Notes: generated from the sequence alone by a model not told the origin. Counted from the stretch's first letter, positions 49,563 to 57,785 are shown. The stretch: 64,000 bases of DNA from DAHUYF01 sp963789275 (GCA_963789275.1 CAWBKF010000003.1:512819-576818), one strand, 5' to 3'. Numbers and translations: made by a program.

Positions 49563-49925
49563 CTACATGGTCTGAGTGGGGCCGCACATGATCGAGCAAT
49601 CCGTCATCACCTGTCCGAGGTGTGGCTCGCTTCTACCCAACTCGCCCTGCTCCGCCAGCAAGAGTGTCTCCATGGCGAATGTAGAAAATGTCGAGAAGCC
49701 GCCGATAAAGCCGGTAAGAACCCCAATCCGCAGGACGGGGCTGATCGTCAGGCGCTCCAGAGTCTCGACAAAGAGAAAGCCCATGAGGAAGCAGGCCGGC
49801 ACGTTGATCGACAAGGTCGCGTAAGGAAAGTCGCGCCCGTAGATCGCCTGAACGAGGTTGGTCATTGCATAACGAGCCCAACAGCCAAGAACGCCCCCTA
49901 TCGCAATCGCCAGATACGCCGGCAT
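49563..49925 (-). CDS. crcB: Truncated CrcB/FluC fluoride channel at the end of the hyf operon
   Basis: FluC proteins export fluoride as dimers of four-helix subunits. Residues 1-90 are a good match: Gly-Gly-Val-Leu-Gly-Cys-Trp-Ala-Arg-Tyr (helix 1), Asn-Val-Pro-Ala-Cys-Phe-Leu-Met-Gly (helix 2), and Gly-Gly-Phe-Ser-Thr-Phe-Ser-Thr-Phe (helix 3 break, Na site). From about residue 93 the sequence becomes polar and helix 4 is missing, so the gene lost its 3' end, probably at the junction with the convergent MOSC-fusion gene that stops 18 bases away. It starts 22 bases after hyfB and should be transcribed with it. Confidence 0.8.
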   Translation of the reverse strand: MPAYLAIAIGGVLGCWARYAMTNLVQAIYGRDFPYATLSINVPACFLMGFLFVETLERLTISPVLRIGVLTGFIGGFSTFSTFAMETLLLAEQGELGRSEPHLGQVMTDCSIMCGPTQTM

Positions 49926-49947
49926 TCACGTGTCGTCCGTTTGGTCG

Positions 49948-51963
49948 TTAGAGCAGTGCAATGAACAGGATGATGACCAGCAGCGCACCGATCAGCGAGA
50001 GATAGAAATTGAGGTACCCCGACTGGATGATGCGCAATCTCGTGGCAATCGAGATGACCAGCCTCTCCAACGGAGCAAACAGATAAGGTCCGAAAATGGG
50101 TGCAACGTCATGGCTAAAGACCAATCTTCGGATGAAATACGGTTGGCCGTTCGATTCGTCCGCGAGCTCATGCTTCGTCTCCACAGTGGGGCGGTAGATG
50201 AAGCTGTAGAAGGTGCGCAAGGCATTGGAGAAGGTGAGCGCCGTGGTGGATGCTTGTCCCGGGTCCTGGTCGCGCCCGCCATACCACACCGGCGCGTGGC
50301 GCACGGCAAAGCGCCTGCTGAGAAGCAGCAGGGTCAAGGGAATGAGAGCGAGGAGCGGCATCACGATAACGAGCAGGCTCGGCGAGATGAAGGCGAAGGT
50401 CCCGGTGAGCCTGATCGGCGCCCCGGTGGCTGGCACGAGTAAGGGACCGACATGCATCTTTTCAACCGCCGCCGTCGCGAACTCTCCCGAGACGGCGCGC
50501 CCGAGGGAGTCGAGCCATACGGGCATGCCGACGGCCAATGCCAGGACAAGGAACCCGAGAACCCCAACCGCGACCGAGGTGCTCATCGGCACGGAACCCG
50601 TCTTCCTTTCACTACGCCCAAGCAATCCAATGCCGAAGACCTTGATGAACGTCGCGAAGGCGATCGCCACCGTGAGGGCCAATCCTGCACCGGCGAGAGC
50701 GGCCGTCAGCCGGCTGGCGAGACTGCTGAGATGAAAGCCCTGGAAAAAAGTCTGGAAGAGATACCATTCGCTGACGAAGCCGGCCTGCGGCGGCATCGCC
50801 GCCAGGCTCATCGCTGCGAAGAGAGCGCCGAGACCAAAGATCCAGGAGCTGCGAGCCAGGATTCCGCGCTGGACCAGTCTGTAGTCGCCTGCTGCGCGGT
50901 AGACGCCATCGGCGGCAAGAAACATTGCTCCCTTCGCAAGCGCGTGTCCCGCCAGATGAAGGAGGGCGACGGCCCAGGCAAGACTGGCCAAATCCATCAA
51001 GCCGTCCTGTCGGAACATCAAGGCCGCCCCCAAGAGGCAGACCGCAATCGAGCCGTTCTCCGCGGAGGACAAGCTCAGCAGCTCGCGCCAAGCCTCCTGC
51101 TGGAAGGCATAGAGGGCCGTGAGGATCGCGCTGAGGACAGCGATGGCGACAATGAAGATGCCCGCAATCGAGACCGGCAGCGCATGATCGATCGGCAGCC
51201 ATTCAATGAGACCGCGGCTCAGCGCGAAAAACGCCGCGTTCAGGACGACGCCCGACAGAAACGCGCCCGTTGCCCCGCTTCCCGCGCCATAAGCGGCGGG
51301 GAACCATTCGTAGAACGGCAATAGGCCGATCTTCGCGCCGAACCCGATCAGGAGCAGAAGCCCCACAAAAAGCTGCTCTGCCCGCGGCATCGCAAGCGCA
51401 CCGGCGGCAAAATCACCAAGGGACAAGCTGTTCGCATGCCCGGCCAAGAGAATGAAGGCAAGAAGCAGGGCGACCGCACCTGCCTCGAGCAGGGCCAACA
51501 TGAACAGGACGGGCCGCCCTGCCTCCGATGCCAAATCGTCGCCCAGGATCATGATGGCGCCGCCGAGGCTCATGATCTCCCACGCCACAAGAAAGCAGAC
51601 GGCGTCCTGCAGGCCAAAGACGCCGAGCGCACCGATGAGGCTCGCGGCTGCGCCGAAGATCCAGGTCCGCTGGCGTGGCGCGGGCGTGCCCAGCCAGGAA
51701 GCGAGAATTGCCCCCGCAAGGCCAAAGCCCAGCAACCAGAGCGCATCGGGCGACAGCAGAAAGACCGCGCCCGCCGGGCCGATCCCCAGCACGGTGTGAA
51801 TAGGCGGCGCTCCTTCCGGCAGCGTCGTTACGATCAAGCTGAGGAGAGCCAAGCCGCCAAATCCGAGAAGGGCGCGCGCGGCACCTGCTCCCCGTCCGAT
51901 CAGCGCGAGCAACGCCGCGAGCAGCCACGCCGTCAGTGCAACGGCCAGAAGGTCATTCGACAA
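49948..51963 (-). CDS. hyfB: HyfB-like antiporter-type membrane subunit
   Basis: This 671-residue NuoL/NuoM/MrpA-like protein has about 16 membrane helices and ends in a long polar stretch plus a final helix, as HyfB/HycC do. Residues such as Lys in Gly-Phe-Gly-Ala-Lys-Ile-Gly-Leu-Leu-Pro-Phe and the Trp-Phe-Pro-Ala-Ala-Tyr segment mark the ion-path core. It should move protons or Na across the membrane. The TTG at 51963 overlaps the stop of the upstream fusion gene by 11 bases. It is the sixth gene of the Ehr-type operon. Confidence 0.88.
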   Translation of the reverse strand: MSNDLLAVALTAWLLAALLALIGRGAGAARALLGFGGLALLSLIVTTLPEGAPPIHTVLGIGPAGAVFLLSPDALWLLGFGLAGAILASWLGTPAPRQRTWIFGAAASLIGALGVFGLQDAVCFLVAWEIMSLGGAIMILGDDLASEAGRPVLFMLALLEAGAVALLLAFILLAGHANSLSLGDFAAGALAMPRAEQLFVGLLLLIGFGAKIGLLPFYEWFPAAYGAGSGATGAFLSGVVLNAAFFALSRGLIEWLPIDHALPVSIAGIFIVAIAVLSAILTALYAFQQEAWRELLSLSSAENGSIAVCLLGAALMFRQDGLMDLASLAWAVALLHLAGHALAKGAMFLAADGVYRAAGDYRLVQRGILARSSWIFGLGALFAAMSLAAMPPQAGFVSEWYLFQTFFQGFHLSSLASRLTAALAGAGLALTVAIAFATFIKVFGIGLLGRSERKTGSVPMSTSVAVGVLGFLVLALAVGMPVWLDSLGRAVSGEFATAAVEKMHVGPLLVPATGAPIRLTGTFAFISPSLLVIVMPLLALIPLTLLLLSRRFAVRHAPVWYGGRDQDPGQASTTALTFSNALRTFYSFIYRPTVETKHELADESNGQPYFIRRLVFSHDVAPIFGPYLFAPLERLVISIATRLRIIQSGYLNFYLSLIGALLVIILFIALL

Positions 51964-52765
51964 GGCGCCCCCCTTTTATCTTCTGGGGAACCCGGTCGAG
52001 GAACATCAGCAGCGCCTCGGTGATCGCCGCCGGGTTCGGCGGGCAGCCCGGCAAATAGAGGTCCACCGGCAAAACGCCTTCCAGGCCGTTGCCGCAGGCA
52101 TATCCGCCGCCCGCGACACCGCCGGAGACAGCGCAAGTGCCGACCGCCATGACCCAGCGCGGCGCCGGCATCGCGTCGTAGGCGCGTTGCAGCGGCTCAC
52201 GCATGGCATAGGTGACGGGGCCGGTGACCAGGAGCAGGTCGGCGAAACGGGGCGACGGCGTGAAGAAGATGCCGAAGCGGTGAAGATTATAGAACGGGTT
52301 GTTGAGCGCCTGCAGCTCCGACTCGCAGCCGTTACAGGAGCCGGCATCGACATGGCGGATATGGAGACTCCGCCGGAACCCGTCACGGGATATCTGGTCT
52401 CCGCGCTTCTTGTCGGTGCGACGATTGTCGCCATCGGACAGCAACAGATCCGATCGCTCCCGCGTTCCGAAAGCCCAGTCAAAGGATGCGGTTGCGGCGC
52501 CGCCAGGACAGGCTTCAACGCAGAGTTGGCAAACGACACAGCGCCCGTAATCGACCGCGAGCCGCTCCTTGCCGGTCTGATCCGCGTGAACGGTGATGGC
52601 AGAGGTCGGACAAACGCCGGCGCATTCGTTGCAGGCCGGCTCGCATTGCTCCGGTTCGAAGCGCGGCATCCCAAGAACGCCCGCCTGGCCCGCTTCCTCA
52701 CCGCGCTTGGGCCACGGCGTGGTGGCCTTTCCTTTCCGCAGCCCGAAGAACGTCCAAAACGGCAT
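51953..52765 (-). CDS. hyfI: Ferredoxin-NuoB fusion (HyfH + HyfI like)
   Basis: Two proteins that are separate in E. coli hydrogenase-4 are joined. Residues about 38-95 have two 4Fe-4S ferredoxin motifs (Cys-x3-Cys-x2-Cys-x3-Cys-Pro and Cys-Val-Val-Cys-Gln-Leu-Cys-Val-Glu-Ala-Cys-Pro). Residues about 130-265 are a NuoB/HyfI small subunit with Gly-Ser-Cys-Asn-Gly-Cys-Glu-Ser-Glu, Val-Gly-Thr-Cys-Ala-Val-Ser-Gly-Gly and Pro-Gly-Cys-Pro-Pro-Asn-Pro, so the N2-like cluster is complete. GGGGGAG precedes the ATG. Electrons can pass from the ferredoxin clusters to the HyfG interface. Confidence 0.9.
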   Translation of the reverse strand: MPFWTFFGLRKGKATTPWPKRGEEAGQAGVLGMPRFEPEQCEPACNECAGVCPTSAITVHADQTGKERLAVDYGRCVVCQLCVEACPGGAATASFDWAFGTRERSDLLLSDGDNRRTDKKRGDQISRDGFRRSLHIRHVDAGSCNGCESELQALNNPFYNLHRFGIFFTPSPRFADLLLVTGPVTYAMREPLQRAYDAMPAPRWVMAVGTCAVSGGVAGGGYACGNGLEGVLPVDLYLPGCPPNPAAITEALLMFLDRVPQKIKGGRLVE

Positions 52766-52774
52766 ACGCTCCCC

Positions 52775-54283
52775 CTAGCGATCGCATCCTGCGACAGTGA
52801 GGCCAAAGCTCGCCTCGTTAATGGCGTAGTCCATCATGTTGCTGTCATGGACGGTAAATGGGAAAACCCGCCAATTGGAGAAGGAAGGCGACTTGATCTT
52901 GACGCGCGACAGCTTGCCGTCATTGTCGAGATGGACGGCATAGAACAGCGAACCACGCGGCGATTCCGCCCATCCGAGGCCTTCCGAGTTCGGCCGCGGC
53001 TCACACTCGACGCGCACCGGGCCATCGCCCAGCAAGAGCAGAACCCGCTGGATCAAAGCGATGCTCGCATCGATCTCGGCGATCCGGATTTGCGCCCGGG
53101 CATGAGCATCGCCGCTCGTTTTGACCGGCACCACCAGTGGCAGCATCCCATAGGCTGCATAGGGATGGTCCCGCCGCAGATCGCGATCGAATCCCGAGGC
53201 GCGCTGGATAGGACCCGTCGCCCCCTGATCGAAGGCGACTTCGCGCGGCAGGAGGCCTGTCGTGATCAGCCGGTCCAAATGACTGTTCGTATTCTCCAGC
53301 ATCCTCGCATAGACCGCTACCTCCTCGCGCAGGCGCTCCAGCTCTCCGCTCAACCATGGCTTCGGGTCCAAGTCGCGACGCAACCCGCCCGGTATCAGCA
53401 TGCTGCGAAGAAAGCGGCTCCCCGTCAGCCGGCCGTTGATCTGCTTGGCGCGCTCTTCGAGCAGCTTGCCTTCGGCTTCACCCACCTTCAGCGTGGTTGT
53501 GTGCGAGAGATGGCCGAGATAGTGAAGGTGGTTGTAAAGCCGCTCAAGCTCGGCGAGCAGCGAGCGCAGCATCCGGGCGCGCGACGGCACCACGCATTGG
53601 GCCGCCTGCTCGACTGCTTGGCAGAAGGCGAGACCGTGGGCGAAGCTACCGACGCCGGAGACGCGTTCCGCCAGAACAACGGCGCTTCCGAGCGAGCGCC
53701 TCTCGAAGCGCTTCTCCATGCCGCGGTGCTTGAAGAAAAGCTGAGGATGGAGGTGGAGGATGTGTTCGCCGATATAGAGGAAGATAAGCTCCACCGACTC
53801 CACCACGTCGGCGCGCACCGGTCCAAAAGGCAGCCGCTGGACGTCGACGCTTGCGATCTCCGGGAGATCGCTATCGGCGGGCTCGAACGGCAGCATCGTA
53901 TCGACGGGATACGCCGGATCGAAAGGCGGCATGATCGGGTGTGCGCCTTGCTGAAGGACGAGCCGACGCGGCTCTGGGTGGCCGGCGAATTCCACGCCGA
54001 ACAAATCCGCGATCTCGCGTTCGTACCAGCCCAGGAGGGGACACGTCGCCGCGACGCTGGGAACCGGTCCGCGGGGAACGCACCGCCACGCGAAGAAATC
54101 GTCCTTCTGACCGCGGCTTCCGACGTAGCGGAGCTCGACCACGTCGGGACGGGCATACCAGGCATAGGCCATCTGCATCCGACCGCCCGCGCGTATCAGT
54201 TCGCCCACTGCTACGGGCAGATGTTCCGGCTCGATCGGAACGATATCTATCCCCGCGACGGGACTCTCCGAGACGAGGGTCAT
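52775..54283 (-). CDS. hyfG: HyfG-like NuoCD subunit lacking NiFe ligands (Ehr-type)
   Basis: This 502-residue protein joins a NuoC-like part (about 1-120, with Trp-Tyr-Glu-Arg-Glu-Ile-Ala-Asp-Leu-Phe-Gly) to a 49-kDa/large-subunit part. In NiFe hydrogenases four cysteines hold the metals in RxCGxC and DPCxxC motifs. Here the first site reads Arg207-Val-Ser-Gly-Val-Gly, with both cysteines gone, and the C-terminus ends Leu-Thr-Val-Ala-Gly-Cys-Asp-Arg with one of the two. It therefore cannot carry a NiFe centre and belongs with energy-converting-hydrogenase-related (Ehr) complexes. Its start overlaps the hyfF stop by four bases. The electron partner is unknown; quinone is one possibility. Confidence 0.88.
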   Translation of the reverse strand: MTLVSESPVAGIDIVPIEPEHLPVAVGELIRAGGRMQMAYAWYARPDVVELRYVGSRGQKDDFFAWRCVPRGPVPSVAATCPLLGWYEREIADLFGVEFAGHPEPRRLVLQQGAHPIMPPFDPAYPVDTMLPFEPADSDLPEIASVDVQRLPFGPVRADVVESVELIFLYIGEHILHLHPQLFFKHRGMEKRFERRSLGSAVVLAERVSGVGSFAHGLAFCQAVEQAAQCVVPSRARMLRSLLAELERLYNHLHYLGHLSHTTTLKVGEAEGKLLEERAKQINGRLTGSRFLRSMLIPGGLRRDLDPKPWLSGELERLREEVAVYARMLENTNSHLDRLITTGLLPREVAFDQGATGPIQRASGFDRDLRRDHPYAAYGMLPLVVPVKTSGDAHARAQIRIAEIDASIALIQRVLLLLGDGPVRVECEPRPNSEGLGWAESPRGSLFYAVHLDNDGKLSRVKIKSPSFSNWRVFPFTVHDSNMMDYAINEASFGLTVAGCDR

Positions 54284-55743
54284 GGCACCCCCGGCGACAG
54301 CGACTGTGCAATCGACGTCAGATAGTTCCAGACGTCCGCAGGCCACCAGAGGCCGAGCACCAGGAGCGGTGTCAGCGACAGCCACATCGGCAGGGCGCAC
54401 CACGCACTCACTTTGCCGGCTGGCGAAGGATCTGCGGAAGCCGAGCCATAGTACATGGACCGGAAATGGTTCATGAAGCCGACGAAGATCACGATCAAAA
54501 GAATTGCCATGACGTAGACGGCCCAGGAGAAGGACGGCTTCAGGCCCGCGCGCATGATCGTGAACTCGCTCAGGAATAGCCCAAAGGGCGGCGCTCCGGT
54601 GATGGCGATGGCGCCGGCAAGCCATAGGGCGCCCTGGATCGGAAAGCGTCGGCTTACCCCGTTGATCCGGAGGATTTCCTTTGTTCCATAGGCGCGCATC
54701 ATATTTCCGGCGCCGAAGAACATGAGGGACTTGTTGAGCGAGTGATTGAGCATGTGATAGAGCGCGCCGCCGACGCCGAGCGCCCCGCCGAAACCGAAGC
54801 CAAGTGCCACCACGCCCATATGCTCGATGCTCGAATACGCCATCAGCCGCTTGATGCCCTGCTGGCGCACGATGAACAGAGCACCGATCAAGAGGGAGAG
54901 CGCGCCGAACGCGACCAGCACCAGCTGCGGCAGCTGACCGAGATTGGCTGCTCTGGTAATGGCGAGAAAGCGGACGATCCCGATCATCGCGGTATTCAAC
55001 AGCGCTCCGGACAACATCGCCGATACGGGCGCCGGACTTTCGCTATGGGCATCCGGCAGCCAGCTATGCATGGGCGCCAAGCCGACCTTGGTACCATAGC
55101 CCACGAGAACGAGCAGGAAAGCGAGGATCATCAGGACCGGATTCATCTTCGGCGCCGCCCCGCTCAGGACCGCCCAGGTCATCTGATAGCTTGGCCCCAG
55201 CACGAAGCTGCCGCACCAGTAGAAGAGTATTGTGCCGAGAAGCGCCAGGCTGATCCCGGCCGAGACGACCATGATGTATTTCCAGGCGGCCTCCATGCTT
55301 TCGGCGACACGTTCGAAGGCGACCAGGAAGGTGCTTACCAGCGTGGTAAGCTCGATCGCAATCCAATAGACACCGATGCTGTTCATAAGCGGCCCGACCA
55401 GCGTGGTCAGGCCAAACCCGGCGAACAGGGCATAAAACCTATAGAGGCGCTCATCCTCTTTCAGCAGCCGCATGTAGCCGACGGAATATATCGACGCGAG
55501 GAAGTAGACAATCGAGGTGCACAGAATGACCCACGCCGCGGCTCTATCGATGATGACATAGTCGTCCCAGAACAATATCGCCTTCCCGTCGATGAGGAAC
55601 GGAAGCGGCAACGCGCAAGCAAATGAGACTGCGCTGGCGACCAGGTTGAGCCACTCGGCGATGCGCGGCCGACGCGCGATGAGACAGGCGATCAGCGCGG
55701 CCAAAGGCGCAATCGAAAGCGCGAGGAGCAGCCCGCCGATCAT
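54280..55743 (-). CDS. hyfF: HyfF-like antiporter-type membrane subunit
   Basis: The 487-residue protein is a NuoM/MrpD-like subunit with about 14 membrane helices. Key residues are Glu in Val-Tyr-Trp-Ile-Ala-Ile-Glu-Leu-Thr-Thr, Lys in Gly-Tyr-Gly-Thr-Lys-Val-Gly-Leu-Ala-Pro-Met-His-Ser-Trp-Leu-Pro-Asp-Ala-His-Ser, and His-Met-Gly in the later helices, so the ion path looks intact. It starts at the TGATG junction with hyfE and overlaps hyfG by four bases. Confidence 0.9.
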   Translation of the reverse strand: MIGGLLLALSIAPLAALIACLIARRPRIAEWLNLVASAVSFACALPLPFLIDGKAILFWDDYVIIDRAAAWVILCTSIVYFLASIYSVGYMRLLKEDERLYRFYALFAGFGLTTLVGPLMNSIGVYWIAIELTTLVSTFLVAFERVAESMEAAWKYIMVVSAGISLALLGTILFYWCGSFVLGPSYQMTWAVLSGAAPKMNPVLMILAFLLVLVGYGTKVGLAPMHSWLPDAHSESPAPVSAMLSGALLNTAMIGIVRFLAITRAANLGQLPQLVLVAFGALSLLIGALFIVRQQGIKRLMAYSSIEHMGVVALGFGFGGALGVGGALYHMLNHSLNKSLMFFGAGNMMRAYGTKEILRINGVSRRFPIQGALWLAGAIAITGAPPFGLFLSEFTIMRAGLKPSFSWAVYVMAILLIVIFVGFMNHFRSMYYGSASADPSPAGKVSAWCALPMWLSLTPLLVLGLWWPADVWNYLTSIAQSLSPGVP

Positions 55744-56423
55744 CAACCCACGAGCCTCTTGAGTTTGAGGCTGCTTGTCGATCCTACGTGGGTCAGCAGG
55801 TACCCGACGAGCACACCGAAGCAGGCCACGATGATGAGCAGATCAAACAGGATGACCAATTCGATCAGCAGTGGCATGCCGGGCACCAGGATCTGGGAGC
55901 CCAGGAAGATGCCGTTTTCCAGGACCAGAAGCCCGAGGATCTGGCTGATGGCCTCGTGGCGGACGGCGAGCAGCAGGAAGCCGATGAGCTTCATCGAGAG
56001 CATGACTGTCAGCGCCAGGACCGCGACCGTGAGCTCCAGATGGAACTCGGTCGCTACCCGGAAAGACACCGTGAGCGCAAACATCACGAACAGAGCGCCC
56101 ACGACGAGACTCGTGCTTGGCTGAAGGATAACGTGAATTTCGCGATCAATGTCGAGCCGGCGGATAATCCTCCAGATCAGGTAAGGCAAGAGCAGACCGC
56201 GAAAGAGCAGCGTCAAGATGGCGATCAGGTAGAGTTCGGGATAGTTGCCGTAAAAGCCGACCGTGGCGGACAGCGCCGCGATGATCCAGGATTCTGCCGC
56301 GAACGCGTAGAGATAGTTCTTGAGCCAGCGCGACCCCAGCATGACGAAGGACAAGAGAAGACAGGCGATCGCCAGCAAGCTGAAAAGCGATGACGCGAGC
56401 GGGTTGAGATTCTGGATCGCCAT
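55743..56423 (-). CDS. hyfE: HyfE-like membrane subunit
   Basis: The 226-residue protein has about seven helices; its last three resemble NuoK (Gly-Phe-Leu-Leu-Ala-Val-Arg-His-Glu-Ala then Ile-Leu-Gly-Leu-Leu-Val-Leu-Glu-Asn-Gly-Ile), including the membrane Glu typical of NuoK/HyfE. It should form part of the ion channel between HyfC and HyfF. The ATG at 56423 is six bases after the hyfC stop; homologues begin at the same place. Confidence 0.88.
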   Translation of the reverse strand: MAIQNLNPLASSLFSLLAIACLLLSFVMLGSRWLKNYLYAFAAESWIIAALSATVGFYGNYPELYLIAILTLLFRGLLLPYLIWRIIRRLDIDREIHVILQPSTSLVVGALFVMFALTVSFRVATEFHLELTVAVLALTVMLSMKLIGFLLLAVRHEAISQILGLLVLENGIFLGSQILVPGMPLLIELVILFDLLIIVACFGVLVGYLLTHVGSTSSLKLKRLVG

Positions 56424-56428
56424 TGCCG

Positions 56429-57376
56429 CTAACTCAACTGAGTGCCGATGATCGACAGGACCGCCAGAAGGAAAGACGCGGCGAGCGGCTCCTGATAGCG
56501 GTAAAAGCGCAGCCTTGACTGGGAGGTTTCGACGAATACGACAAAACATGCGACGAAGGTGAACTTGGCGACGAGTGCCGCCGCTGCGCCGAGAGCGCCA
56601 ATCGCCGAGCCCTCGATCGACAACCACCACGGCAGGAGAAGAACGTTGCAAAAGATCGTGTAGAGGATGAATTGCTTCATTGCCGACGCCCATTTAAGGA
56701 GCGCCAGCAGCGGCCCCGAATATTCAAGAATCCGGCCTTCCTCGATCATGTACACCTCGATATGCGTGCTCGAGTGGATCGGCATGCGATCCGTCTCGAC
56801 CAGCAGGAGTATGAAGAACGCCGCTACCAAAAAAAGATGCGCGGGGCTCCAATAGGCTGCCCAGTTGGAAACGAGCAGCTGATTGACGACAAAGGGGAGC
56901 ATCGCCTTGGCGAGCAGCGTGATACCGACGAACACCAGGATCAGCGTCGGCTCGGCGAGGATCGAGACCATCACAGCGCGGCTCGACCCGATGCCGCCAT
57001 AGGCGCTCGAGGTGTCGAGCCCTGCCAGGATGATCATAAAGGAGCCGAGGGTGAGGATGAAGCCGCCGCCAAGGATATCCCCCATGTCGGAGAGCGGCAG
57101 CGGGAAGTTGGTGAGCACGGGGATCAGGATCGGCACTGTGAGCATGCAGGTGAAAGCGACAACCGGCGTCACCCAGAACAGCCACGACGCCGTTTGCGGC
57201 ACCACGATTTGCTTACGGAATAGCTTCCAGAGGTCGCGATACGGTTGGAAGATGCCCGGCCCTTGGGCGCGCTGCACCCGTTCCTCGAACTGGACGATGA
57301 TGCCCTGGATGAGCGGCGCCAGGAGCAGCACCGTCAGAACCTGGCCGATCTGGAGAAGGACTGCTCGCGCGCTCAT
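56429..57376 (-). CDS. hyfC: HyfC/NuoH-like membrane subunit
   Basis: The 315-residue protein has about eight helices. It matches NuoH/HyfC: Arg-Ala-Gln-Gly-Pro-Gly-Ile-Phe-Gln-Pro-Tyr-Arg-Asp-Leu-Trp-Lys-Leu-Phe near 32-50 and Glu-Thr-Asp-Arg-Met-Pro-Ile near 200, which anchor the electron module. The ATG at 57376 matches homologues and follows GAGG; it overlaps the stop of a 31-codon leader frame (ATGA), so its translation may depend on that leader. It is the first gene of the fluoride-switch operon hyfC-E-F-G-HI-B-crcB. Confidence 0.9.
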   Translation of the reverse strand: MSARAVLLQIGQVLTVLLLAPLIQGIIVQFEERVQRAQGPGIFQPYRDLWKLFRKQIVVPQTASWLFWVTPVVAFTCMLTVPILIPVLTNFPLPLSDMGDILGGGFILTLGSFMIILAGLDTSSAYGGIGSSRAVMVSILAEPTLILVFVGITLLAKAMLPFVVNQLLVSNWAAYWSPAHLFLVAAFFILLLVETDRMPIHSSTHIEVYMIEEGRILEYSGPLLALLKWASAMKQFILYTIFCNVLLLPWWLSIEGSAIGALGAAAALVAKFTFVACFVVFVETSQSRLRFYRYQEPLAASFLLAVLSIIGTQLS

Positions 57377-57468
57377 AAGCGACCTCGCCCCGCGAGCACC
57401 TGCCGCACGGCCGGCGCTCCAGGCAGATGCATACGCGCTCTTTCGGGGGGTCGCCGGGGGCCTCTCAT
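57373..57468 (-). CDS. 31-residue leader reading frame before hyfC
   Basis: An ATG at 57468 stands six bases after a near-perfect AGGAGG site and opens a 31-codon frame rich in Arg and Pro, beginning Met-Arg-Gly-Pro-Arg-Arg-Pro-Pro. Its TGA overlaps the hyfC ATG. Because the ribosome-binding site is one arm of the riboswitch-controlled hairpin, this frame is a likely carrier of translational control by coupling. An in-frame TTG for a longer HyfC lies at 57472 but is too near the ribosome-binding site. Confidence 0.55.
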   Translation of the reverse strand: MRGPRRPPERARMHLPGAPAVRQVLAGRGRL

Positions 57469-57471
57469 GCA

Positions 57472-57506
57472 ACTCCTCCTGCCGTCCGCAGACGCTTAGG
57501 AGGAGT
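57472..57506 (-). promoter_or_regulatory. Ribosome-binding-site hairpin of the hyf fluoride riboswitch
   Basis: On the minus strand ACTCCTCC (57499-57506) pairs perfectly with GGAGGAGT (57472-57479), which contains the ribosome-binding site of the leader frame. The ACTCC part is also needed for the aptamer pseudoknot with GGAGT (57536-57540). The two pairings exclude each other, so fluoride binding should free the ribosome-binding site and turn translation on. Confidence 0.7.
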
Positions 57507-57553
57507 CATCAGCCCAAAGGGCGGTTATAAGGTGAACTCCATCACCTTTAATT
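57499..57553 (-). ncRNA. Fluoride riboswitch (crcB motif) of the hyf operon
   Basis: Read on the minus strand it has the hairpin GGTGATGGAGTTCACC, the linker TATAACC, a second short hairpin GCCCTTTGGGC, then TGATGACTCCTCC. This is the crcB-motif order: hairpin with pseudoknot loop, conserved ATAACC, second hairpin, conserved TGATG and the CTCC strand. The loop GGAGT pairs with ACTCC. It lies 120 bases before hyfC. The output looks translational. Confidence 0.88.
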
Positions 57554-57583
57554 CCTTGTAAGGATGATAACGTCGATCTGTGT

Positions 57584-57589
57584 TGTCAA
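57584..57589 (-). promoter_or_regulatory. Candidate -35 box of the hyf operon promoter
   Basis: A perfect TTGACA on the minus strand lies about 31 bases before the aptamer begins. A -10 is less clear: TATCAT is 14 bases away and CATCCT 17 bases away. A start near 57556 would place the aptamer at the very 5' end of the RNA, as usual for riboswitches. Confidence 0.45.
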
Positions 57590-57785
57590 TAGCCAATGCG
57601 GCATCGCCATTGCGGCTTGCTATGGCGGGAGAGAGGTTAGCGGAAGCGCCAGGCTCGGGAGAGCGTGCGTCGCCTCGACAAACCCGAACCCCTTAGCCAT
57701 CCAATAGGCGCTAGAGCTCATCGCTCCGATGAACCCTATGGCGGCTCGACGTTGTCGCATCGTCGAAGCGCGGGGGTAAAGTCTG

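Noticed and set aside
49948..57376. Formate hydrogenlyase or true hydrogenase-4
   Set aside because: The large subunit lacks the NiFe cysteines, and no formate dehydrogenase or maturation gene is present.
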